Of a stretch of 64,000 nucleotides of DNA, positions 15,689-23,006 are shown piece by piece. The stretch covers positions 1-64,000 of the forward strand of contig JAIPBL010000001.1 in the NCBI GenBank assembly GCA_021739645.1. Direction: 5' to 3'. The notes beneath the pieces were generated by a model. The model was not told the origin of the DNA. It worked only from the letters and a program-made list of their open reading frames with translations, and searched no databases. Position 1 is the stretch's first letter. Every line of letters starts with the position of its first letter. This DNA comes from Saprospiraceae bacterium (lineage in GTDB: Bacteria > Bacteroidota > Bacteroidia > Chitinophagales > Saprospiraceae). A program made the translations under genes and the position numbers.

Positions 15689-18271
15689 TTAGTTTTTTGA
15701 ATAATCCTTGTACGGTGGGCTCCATCGATTCTCCCAGGCTTGGAAGGCTGGGAGGGTGCGGAGCGGGTCGAGTAGGGGGTCTTTTACCGTGCCACTCACA
15801 TACATGGCAGCTTTCGGCATCCAACCCATATTTTCTGCTTGATTTAAATATTGTATCGCCTTTTCTGGTTCGTTGGTCATGGCATAATAGCATGCGACTT
15901 TGAATGGGAACCAATAGTCAGCTGGCCTGGCGGCGAAACCCTCCTGGATTAGTGTTTCAGCCTGTTGCGGATTGCCGGTGCGTTGAAGCCCCAACAAGTG
16001 GTAAGCAAAGTAAGAATAGAAATTAAATGACTGCTTTTGCCGCATGGATTCGGTGTATTGAAGCAACTTCTGGTAAGTTGCCTGGGCTTTCTCGTTGTTT
16101 CCCATTGCTCGATGAGCTTCGGCTTGCAGAAAAAGCATATCTGCATCGGTTCCTATCCGAAACGAGAGGCTGTCGAGCATGTTGACCAACCGTAGGTACT
16201 GCCCTGATTCGTAAAGGTATTGAACCAGCATAGTTGGAATTGGCTGCGGAAAAAGCGAGATTTTTTGGGCAATTTCCCAAGCCTTCACGGTGTCATTCAG
16301 ATAGAAGTAATACAACATCACTATTGATGAGGCAGTATAATCATCGCTACCGACTTGTGCTGGTGGAGAGCCTCGGCTTGCCAGCGCCTCCTTGAATCTC
16401 CCCATGTCTGTTAGTGCCATAGCAGTTCCTCGGAATTGGCTCTTTGAGAACTGCGCTGCTTTTTCTGAGGCAATGAGAGACTCCCGGTACCGTCGCAAAT
16501 TATGCAGTGTGGAAGCCAGTGACCTGTATTCAAAAGCGTAAACTTGGCTTGAGTCAGATTGGATTTTTTCCTGCATTTTTTCAACAAAAATGGCATCATA
16601 TTTCAGACCCTCGGCTGGTTGACCCAGTATATCCAATTCTGTGGCAGCTTTGGAATAGGAGGGCAGGAAGGTGGAGTCCACTGTGATGGCTTTTTTATAG
16701 TTTTCAAAACAAACTTGGTGGTCGTAAAGCCAGTAGGCATTGGCAACAAGGTGGTAGCCCAGTGCCCAATTGGGAGCTAATTGTTCCAACTGTTTCGACA
16801 TCAGTTGCAGGCTGTCCATTGAATAGTACCCCAATAATTCTGCGAGCAGATAGGGTGCGTCGGGGTCATATTCTAGGCCTGTAAGTACAAGTTTCCGATG
16901 AGAAAAACTGATGGAGTCAATAATGGTACCTCCTATGCTAAACATCTTTGCCCTGAAATAGTATTCCTTGGCTTTGAGGGAGTTATAGAATACGTGCCCT
17001 TCACCTAGCAGTTCTGCCGCCCGTCCTAATTTCTGATAAATACCTTTGTAATCAATTTGGCCTGAACTCCAGAGGTTATTGATGATATCCGGGTCTGTCT
17101 TTAGCAATAAGTTGATAAACTGTTGCCCCTCATCTATCAGTGCCGCTGCGTAGTTTCGCTTGATGGACGCATGTAGCCTTGACAGCTTTGGTTCATCCAT
17201 CAAACGCAAGTAATATGCATCAGCGCAGGCATTTGCCGGTTCCAAGAACGTCTTTTCTTTCACTGCCTTTTTGAACAAACGGTACAGCTGAAGCGCGGTC
17301 GTGTCTACGGTAGCCAGCACATCATCTTCCATCGCACGCTGTTCGGTTGGGGCAAAAATGGGTAGTTGTTCTTGCTTGCCTTTTCGCAATCTATCCAAAA
17401 TCGTCGGTGATACCGAAGCCAGAACATCACCGTTTCCGCCAAACACTTGGGGAGATTGTTGTAGCGGTGCCACTTCAGGCGTAACATGGTCTTCTAAGTA
17501 TCGCCTAATTTCCTGAATGTTCACGACCAAGTCTTTATTGACGTCGGCCATGCCGTAGAGGCCATCCACCAGGTGGTAGGAAAAAGCGCCATGCCCGCCG
17601 CCCCACTGTTCTCCTTCGATGCTGTATTCATTGGATTGGCAGGAGAGTAATTTGATTTCATCGCCAAATTGTTTGGCAAGGTTAGCGCTGGTAAGCTGGG
17701 GCCCGTTCGAGTCGCTACCTGCCAATTTACCGGAGCGGCAAGCATCGGTGATGACCACAACACGCACCTTGTTTTCGGATGAAAGGGTAGATACGATAGT
17801 CTGCAGCATCCCCACCTGAATCGAACCTCCTCCCATATAAACTTTTGGGGGCGAGTCCCAACACAGGAGGAATCCAGGTTGTCCCATGAACTTTGCTTCC
17901 ACGTCGCCATGGCCACTGAAGTAAATGATAGCCTGGTCGCCCTCCCTGCTTTCCTCGATGAGCCAATACAGTGCGGCAGCTATCTGCCCCGCTGTGGCTT
18001 GCTCGTTCGTCAGCAGCTTCAGGTGGTCGCCGTCGAGCGAGCCGCCAGCGGGCGAGCGCAGGAAGTTGGCAAACGCCTCCGCATCCCGGTCGGCGAAGCG
18101 CAGGTCGGGGATTTTCTCGTCCTGGTAGTCGGAGATGCCGATGACGACGGCACGGGTGGTACGAGCATCTGGTAAATTGATGTTAGGAAGTGGTGTAGCG
18201 CCTTTTTCGATTTGGCTGTAGGCGAACAAAGGCAAGAGGAGCAGGATGGGAAGGATGCTGTTCATTTTCAT
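15689..18271 (-). CDS. Exported caspase (C14)-TPR protein, intact
   Basis: 860 residues. Signal peptide to about residue 20 (LFAYSQ). Caspase domain about 38-260: His dyad residue H121 in YFSGHGD, Cys dyad residue C178 in ITDACRSG, and the QWGGGHGAFSYHL stretch. An EF-hand-like loop follows (D243, N245, D247, E254). The conserved middle region (about 310-430) includes ADAYYLRLMDEPKL, IKRNYAAAL and LLGEGHVFYN. TPR-like repeats run from about 445 to the end. The C-terminus (LDPLRTLPAFQAW) is a diverged form of the family ending. Both catalytic residues are present, so it should be an active Arg/Lys- or Asp-type cysteine protease outside the cytoplasm; specificity is unknown. Fragments of sister copies lie on both sides. 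Confidence 0.88.
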   Translation of the reverse strand: MKMNSILPILLLLPLFAYSQIEKGATPLPNINLPDARTTRAVVIGISDYQDEKIPDLRFADRDAEAFANFLRSPAGGSLDGDHLKLLTNEQATAGQIAAALYWLIEESREGDQAIIYFSGHGDVEAKFMGQPGFLLCWDSPPKVYMGGGSIQVGMLQTIVSTLSSENKVRVVVITDACRSGKLAGSDSNGPQLTSANLAKQFGDEIKLLSCQSNEYSIEGEQWGGGHGAFSYHLVDGLYGMADVNKDLVVNIQEIRRYLEDHVTPEVAPLQQSPQVFGGNGDVLASVSPTILDRLRKGKQEQLPIFAPTEQRAMEDDVLATVDTTALQLYRLFKKAVKEKTFLEPANACADAYYLRLMDEPKLSRLHASIKRNYAAALIDEGQQFINLLLKTDPDIINNLWSSGQIDYKGIYQKLGRAAELLGEGHVFYNSLKAKEYYFRAKMFSIGGTIIDSISFSHRKLVLTGLEYDPDAPYLLAELLGYYSMDSLQLMSKQLEQLAPNWALGYHLVANAYWLYDHQVCFENYKKAITVDSTFLPSYSKAATELDILGQPAEGLKYDAIFVEKMQEKIQSDSSQVYAFEYRSLASTLHNLRRYRESLIASEKAAQFSKSQFRGTAMALTDMGRFKEALASRGSPPAQVGSDDYTASSIVMLYYFYLNDTVKAWEIAQKISLFPQPIPTMLVQYLYESGQYLRLVNMLDSLSFRIGTDADMLFLQAEAHRAMGNNEKAQATYQKLLQYTESMRQKQSFNFYSYFAYHLLGLQRTGNPQQAETLIQEGFAARPADYWFPFKVACYYAMTNEPEKAIQYLNQAENMGWMPKAAMYVSGTVKDPLLDPLRTLPAFQAWENRWSPPYKDYSKN

Positions 18272-18463
18272 TTTACGGGCTTTTTAAGTTCGAAATTACT
18301 CAATGTTTCCTCGAAATCCTCGATGCAATATAGCCATAGTTTGGGAAAAAACCACAAGCCAGCCTCAGTATTTACAGGGCTTTCGTGCAAAACCCCCATT
18401 TCCTTTCCATTTGGGATTTTTGTTAGGAAGCCCTGCCAAGATTTTGAAACAAGGAAGGCATGT

Positions 18464-18631
18464 TCACGCATGTTTGGCTCGGTCATAAGCCTTGTGTTCC
18501 AGCGTATTGGGGGAGATATCGACGACGACGGCACGGGTGATGTGGCCACCGAGGTTGATAGACTGGCCATAGATCCCTTCGAGATGACAAAATGCAGTGA
18601 GCAGGTCGGTGAGGGCAAGCAAAACCTTCAT
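18464..18631 (-). pseudogene. 5' remnant of a caspase-TPR gene
   Basis: From ATG 18631 the minus strand encodes MKVLLALTDLLTAFCHLEG, then QSINLGGHITRAVVVDIS. This matches the signal peptide and first caspase strand of the paralogues (LGNVTTRAVVIGIS at 22845). After that the sequence loses similarity and stops at 18464. It lies about 190 bases upstream of the intact copy starting at 18271 and in the same direction. It is another truncated duplicate; no product is expected. Confidence 0.65.
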
Positions 18632-18672
18632 TTTGGATAAAGGTAAAAAATGATTGTTTTTTAATAAAAAAA

Positions 18673-18699
18673 CCTCACCTGGCCATAAACCAGGTGAGG
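18673..18699 (-). terminator. Hairpin terminator
   Basis: Arms CCTCACCTGG (18673-18682) and CCAGGTGAGG (18690-18699) are perfect with a 7-base loop. Read on the minus strand the hairpin is followed by seven Ts. It is a back-up terminator behind the one at 18996, or belongs to a lost gene. The stretch 18632-19084 around the two hairpins contains no coding frame I can support. Confidence 0.7.
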
Positions 18700-18995
18700 A
18701 ATAAAATCACTGCTCTTTCTCGATATATTACTTTGGAAAGGATAGGCTTGACTGAAGAAACGAGGATGGTTTTATCAGGCTCCTTCCCTTACGATGATAT
18801 GTTTTCATTTGTTGGCGGTGATTTTAATTATTGCATAATGGTTATTTATTTTCGAGAGGAAAATGCTCTTTGTTAGATATGACTATATATTCCGAAAATG
18901 AGGTTTGGTTATCAGAATAATAGCTATTTACCAGCTATTATTTTCAAAATATAGGTTTAGGGAACGAAAAAGGAGCGAATATTTTGACATAAAAA

Positions 18996-19032
18996 AATAC
19001 GCCGCAGCGGTGGAACCCACTAACGGCGTATT
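18996..19032 (-). terminator. Hairpin terminator of the DUF6438 gene
   Basis: Arms AATACGCCG (18996-19004) and CGGCGTATT (19024-19032) with a 19-base loop. On the minus strand a T-rich run follows. It lies about 50 bases after the stop of the gene at 19085. Confidence 0.7.
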
Positions 19033-19084
19033 ATTGAACCTGATTTAAGCTATTTCTTTAAGGATAAAAACTGATTGAATTGTA

Positions 19085-20131
19085 TCAATTTTTATTGCTT
19101 GCGGCGCTTTTCGCTTTCTGCTTCTTCTTGTCAGGCGTCGTTCTCCAACCCTGTTTTTTGATGATATCATCAAACAGCTTTTCCAGTTCTTTCAATTCCT
19201 TCGGAGCGCCGAGTATATCTTGCACCTGGTGTTCCTTGCCGTTCAGGTTGAGGAAGATGATGGTGGAAGGTGCATCCCAGACCTGGTAATCGGGATATTT
19301 GCGGTCCATTTTGAAGAAATTGATTCTTTCGGCGACCCTGGCAATTTGGGCAAGTGTTTCTTTGTCCAAGGTGGCTTCCTTAATACCTGGGGTGCCGGTG
19401 TTCATTTTGCCTTCCCATTTTACCCGACCGTCCACGTAGAACTGCACTTCATAAATGGGACAAAATCCAAAGCAGCCAGTTTTTTTGTAAACAGCAGCAA
19501 TGGTAGGCACGGGTGCGCCCCTTGATGGTGCTGGTTCAACGTAGGTAGGCGGTGCGATGTACAGGGTGATGGTTGCGCCAGTGGATTTTTTAATGACTTT
19601 CACCTCTGCTTCTTCGGCTTGAATACAACTGACGTTGCTGTTTGAGCCAGCTTCTTTTTTGTTGATGAACCAGTGAAAGGCATAGTCCGTTTGCGATTTT
19701 TTGTCAAAACTGGCTTGGCCGTCCGACATCACAACCGCATCAAGTGATATTTTGCCTTTGCCGCAAGTTTCCTGGATAATTTCAACGGTGAAGGGTGGGG
19801 CTTCTCCTGCCTCTTCTTCACCAGATGCGTCTTTGACTACTTTTTTGGTGATGGTAGCAGATGAGCTGCAAGTTGGTTGTACGGTAACTGATTTACAGGT
19901 CTTTTGTTTTGTTATTTTATCTTGGCAAGGCACGCATTGGTGGACTGTGCGGCATTCAGCATCAGCTTGAGATTGGTTGAGTTTTTTAGCCCAGGCAATT
20001 GCATCATCGCAATATTGCAGGCTTATTTTATCTGTCTTCTTTTTTTTGGGGGCTGTTTTTTGACCAAAGGATTGGCCAGCGACAAACAAGCACACAAATG
20101 CCAGAATACAATTAAGAACTATATTTTTCAT
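19085..20131 (-). CDS. Exported cysteine-rich protein with C-terminal DUF6438 domain
   Basis: 348 residues, signal peptide to about residue 23 (GQSFGQ). The N-terminal domain (about 38-200) has the pattern YCDDAIAWAKKL, then CRTVHQCVPCQDK. It shares the pattern YCDxxxxxxxKxL and a downstream CVxC with the two genes upstream. After a spacer containing PPTYVEPAPSRG comes DUF6438 (about 218-325): KKTGCFGFCPIYEVQFYVDGRVKWEG, the C-x-G-x-C-P-x-Y signature. The C-terminal tail is Lys-rich. The function of both domains is unknown; the paired cysteines suggest a disulfide-stabilised periplasmic or surface protein. It is the only one of the three with DUF6438. Neighbours: the two smaller relatives in tandem. 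Confidence 0.72.
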   Translation of the reverse strand: MKNIVLNCILAFVCLFVAGQSFGQKTAPKKKKTDKISLQYCDDAIAWAKKLNQSQADAECRTVHQCVPCQDKITKQKTCKSVTVQPTCSSSATITKKVVKDASGEEEAGEAPPFTVEIIQETCGKGKISLDAVVMSDGQASFDKKSQTDYAFHWFINKKEAGSNSNVSCIQAEEAEVKVIKKSTGATITLYIAPPTYVEPAPSRGAPVPTIAAVYKKTGCFGFCPIYEVQFYVDGRVKWEGKMNTGTPGIKEATLDKETLAQIARVAERINFFKMDRKYPDYQVWDAPSTIIFLNLNGKEHQVQDILGAPKELKELEKLFDDIIKKQGWRTTPDKKKQKAKSAASNKN

Positions 20132-20181
20132 GATGTTTATATTTATGAAATGATAGGTTTGACACCAGCAAATGAAGCTTG

Positions 20182-20240
20182 TGCCACGAATTGGATATAA
20201 TCACCCTATTAATTCAGGCGCCTCTATTCAATTCGTGGCA
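20182..20240. repeat. Inverted repeat between cysteine-rich genes
   Basis: TGCCACGAATTG (20182-20193) and CAATTCGTGGCA (20229-20240) are exact reverse complements; with a two-base gap the match extends to CTTG/CAAG on the outside. It lies between the start of the DUF6438 gene and the end of its relative at 20260. It could be a terminator-like structure or a very small mobile repeat. Confidence 0.45.
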
Positions 20241-20259
20241 TACAAGTTCTGTCATACCA

Positions 20260-20850
20260 TTAATTCCTTATTGAATCAGTGCCTTCTGCGTTCAGTTTCA
20301 TTTCCAAAGTGACAAAATCGCCAGTTGGCCGATAGGTCACCCTAACTTTGGCGACTTTTCCAGAAGCGCAAGCCAAATTCAAGCCGCTGCCCAAAGCCTG
20401 GCCGTCAACATCCCATACGATAGACCACTCTCTGGTGGACAAATCGTTTCCGGGAGAACCAACTTCCAGGTTAGTGCCCCCCCTAAAGCAAGGGCTTTGG
20501 ATGATTTGTGCAGTAAACCTAGGCTCTACAACTGCACCACCACGGCTTAGGTTATCCGTAACTTCCTTGATATCCGTTGCGCCAGCATCTTTAGGCTGGG
20601 CTACCACGGTGGCTGAAATAACGATTTGTGTAGCCTTCTCCCTGCATTTCACACAAGTGATTTGGGTGGTGCCAGTGGCGTCTGCGTCAGCCTGAAGTTG
20701 TTTTTCAATGGCAGGCAAAACAGCATCACAGTATTTGACTTTGGAGGTGCCAATAGCCCCGACATCTTGTGCTTGAACGGAAGTCAAGCTGAAACAAAAG
20801 AGAACTGCTACTAGTGCAGCTGAAGACATAAAAAAAGCTTTGATTTTCAT
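20260..20850 (-). CDS. Exported cysteine-rich protein, paralogue 2
   Basis: About 196 residues from the ATG at 20848-20850 (MKIKAFFMSS), preferred over the upstream Met because the signal peptide starts here and ends near VQAQ. It is one globular unit with YCDAVLPAIEKQLQADADAT, then CVKC, IIQSPCFRGGTNLEV, SIVWDVDGQALGSG and ACASGKVAKVRVTYRPTG near the end. Close relative of the gene at 21205 and of the N-terminal domain at 19085. The strand-rich second half with a WxVDG motif may be an Ig-like fold. Family not recognised; function unknown. The gap 20851-21204 upstream is A/T-rich and holds only a weak inverted repeat (ACGAATTAT/ATAATTCGT). Confidence 0.68.
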   Translation of the reverse strand: MKIKAFFMSSAALVAVLFCFSLTSVQAQDVGAIGTSKVKYCDAVLPAIEKQLQADADATGTTQITCVKCREKATQIVISATVVAQPKDAGATDIKEVTDNLSRGGAVVEPRFTAQIIQSPCFRGGTNLEVGSPGNDLSTREWSIVWDVDGQALGSGLNLACASGKVAKVRVTYRPTGDFVTLEMKLNAEGTDSIRN

Positions 20851-21204
20851 AATAATTGACAATTTAAAGGTGAACTGAAATTAATTGGTTAATTACATTG
20901 CTTAATAATTTGCTTTTCTAGACCCAATTTTACTAAGCTGCTGCTGGTAATGGTGAAATACTGCTGATTTTTAAACAGTTTTTCAGCCAATAATCGCTCA
21001 GAAACAAGTTAGCAGAACATGGCTATAAATTGATAAACAATGTGGTTTGGAATTTTCGGGATAAAATAATTGAATTTTATTAAGCACGTCCATATCTCAC
21101 GAATTATTAGTTTAAGCTATGGTTTTTGCTTATCCTGATAATTCGTTGCAATTAAATATGCCCAATTTGATTCAGTAATGAAAGCGAGCTTCCATTTTGT
21201 AACC

Positions 21205-21876
21205 TTACTTGGTCTTGTTGGTAGAACAAGTTGAATTCAACTTCATCGTCAAATTGACGGATTCGCCAGTAAGCAGGTGTGTTACCCTGACTTTGGCTTC
21301 TTTGCCACAAGCACACTGAACCGAAGTTAAATGGCCTGCCTTTTTGCCGTCAACTTCCCACAAGAAGGAGAATTGTTTTTTCCTCAAGTCGTATCCCGGT
21401 ACAACGACTTCAAGGTTGGTTCCACCAGCATAGCAAGGGCTTTGCATTAGTTTTGCAACGAAACGATGTGGGGCTTGCTTGGAAGCGCCTCGGCTAAGGG
21501 CATCTGTGTTGGCAACAATGTCGGTTACGGAGTTGGCAACAATGTCGGATGCGGAGTTGCAAGCAGCTTTATTCGGTTGAACATAGAGGGTGGCGGCAAG
21601 TGTCATTTTGGAAGTTCGGTCCATACAGTCCACACAAGTGGTCTGAGTGGTACAGGTAGCATCGGCATCGGCTTGTAGTTGCTTTTCAATGGCAGGCAAT
21701 ACAGCATCACAATAATTGGCATTGGCATCAACCTTGGCATCAACCTTGGCACCGGCTTTGGCATTGGTGCGAGCCTTACCTTTAGTAGCAGCCTGTGCTT
21801 GTACTTGGTTCAGGCTGCAACAAAAGAATAAGGCCGCAAGTACAGAAACAGAAGAAAAAATGGCTTTCATTTTCAT
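21205..21876 (-). CDS. Exported cysteine-rich protein, paralogue 1
   Basis: 223 residues, signal peptide ending near VQAQ. After it comes a low-complexity Ala/Lys segment (KAGAKVDAKVDANAN), then the family core YCDAVLPAIEKQLQADADAT identical to the gene downstream, CVDCMDR, an internal duplication SDIVANSVTDIVANT, LMQSPCYAGGTNLEV, LWEVDGKKAG and CACGKEAKVRVTHLLTG. The near identity of the core to 20260 points to recent tandem duplication. The low-complexity insert and the duplicated segment are differences from the sister gene. Unknown function. Confidence 0.68.
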   Translation of the reverse strand: MKMKAIFSSVSVLAALFFCCSLNQVQAQAATKGKARTNAKAGAKVDAKVDANANYCDAVLPAIEKQLQADADATCTTQTTCVDCMDRTSKMTLAATLYVQPNKAACNSASDIVANSVTDIVANTDALSRGASKQAPHRFVAKLMQSPCYAGGTNLEVVVPGYDLRKKQFSFLWEVDGKKAGHLTSVQCACGKEAKVRVTHLLTGESVNLTMKLNSTCSTNKTK

Positions 21877-22374
21877 AATTGTCAGTTTTAAAAAGTGATG
21901 AAATTAGTAGTTGATTATTGAGAGCGGCTTTTTATCGTAGTTAGCGGTTAACTGAATGTTGTGTGTTGAGCTATAAAGGCAGTTATTTTGAATATCCGCC
22001 AAAATACGTTTTTTGTTTAGCTCAACAATTATTTCTCAAAAATCTTCGTGGTACGATAGAATATTTTCGCCTAAATAAATTTTGCAGGTGGAAGAAGTCC
22101 CGGCAGGCATTTTTCCTGCCGGAGCTTTTTCACGAAACTTCGGGTATTATGATAGAATGCTTTTTTTACACAAGCACGGTTTTCTGCTGCGCTATTCAAA
22201 ACCCATTGGCAAAAATGGAATTGTTATAACATCTATACCTCATGCTTCCAAGGGTTATCAGTGAATTTAAAAAAATAGCAAAAAATTATTTTCAGTCCCT
22301 AAAATTGAGTTCCAACCCAGCAAAATCAGCATATTTCATCCTTCAAGTGCTTGATTATTGGTTGAAATACTGGT
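21877..22374. other. Gene-free stretch with one hairpin
   Basis: About 500 A/T-rich bases between the cysteine-rich genes and the caspase fragment. The only clear structure is the hairpin CCGGCAGG (22100-22107)/CCTGCCGG (22115-22122) followed on the plus strand by AGCTTTTT, a terminator-like element with no plus-strand gene in front of it. Small frames here have no recognisable features. Confidence 0.4.
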
Positions 22375-22845
22375 TCATAAGCACATTGAATTCATCAGTT
22401 TTTCCAATTGCTGGAGGTAGTAAACAGAGAAAGCCCTTGCCATATAGGAATTTGAAGGGGAATCCCAACTGAGCAGAAAACCAAGGTTGGCCCGGGTTTT
22501 CGTTTCCACATCGCCGTGGCCAGAAAAGTAGAGAACGGCGATGTCATTTTCTTTGGATTCGCTTACCAGCCAGTCGAAAGCTGCCACCATTTGGGCCACG
22601 GTTGCCTATTCGTTGGTGAGCAGCCGCAGGTGGTCTGAACTGACGTCGCCTCCAGGAGGCGAGCGCAGGAAACTCGCAAAAGCCTTTGCATCCTTGTCTG
22701 CAAAACGAAGGTCGGGGATACCGGGGTCTTGGTAATTGGAAATCCCGATGACAACCGCTCGGGTGGTGACATTGCCCAAATCAATGATTTGGGCGCAAAG
22801 GCTGAAATTGGTCAGCAGGACGAAAAGGGCAAGCACTGTTTTCAT
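22375..22845 (-). pseudogene. 5' fragment of a caspase-TPR gene with a nonsense codon
   Basis: From ATG 22845 (MKTVLALFVLLT, signal peptide to LCAQ) the frame matches the paralogues through RAVVIGISNYQ and RLLTNE, meets TAG at 22603-22605 where paralogues have Gln (TNEQAT), and continues as ATVAQMVAAFDWLV, YFSGHGDVETKT and SVYYLQQLEKL before a natural stop at 22375. The His motif is present; the strand with the catalytic Cys is missing, as in the fragment at 15184. It lies 160 bases downstream of the intact copy at 23007. Confidence 0.82.
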
Positions 22846-23006
22846 AGTCAAGAAGTTTGGGAAGCCAATGGGGCGTTGCCGTAAATTTAGTTTTTTAAAG
22901 GTTGGAAGGGTAATAATTTCGCGGGAATGAGTAGATGCCTCGGCATTCATACACTCAAAATGCAAATCTTAAGGGAATTAATTCAAACTTGTCCGAGCAG
23001 CGTTTT

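Noticed and set aside
15959-18175. Several plus-strand open frames across the caspase genes
   Set aside because: The same antisense frames recur in every paralogue at the same place, which follows from homology of the sense genes.
21963-22229. Plus-strand frame of 88 codons in the gene-free stretch
   Set aside because: No signal peptide, domain or convincing start; it contains the hairpin at 22100.
22375-22845. A short functional His-half caspase product
   Set aside because: It has a TAG early in the frame and no start positioned to rescue the rest; called a pseudogene, although the shared end point with 15184 is listed as a finding.
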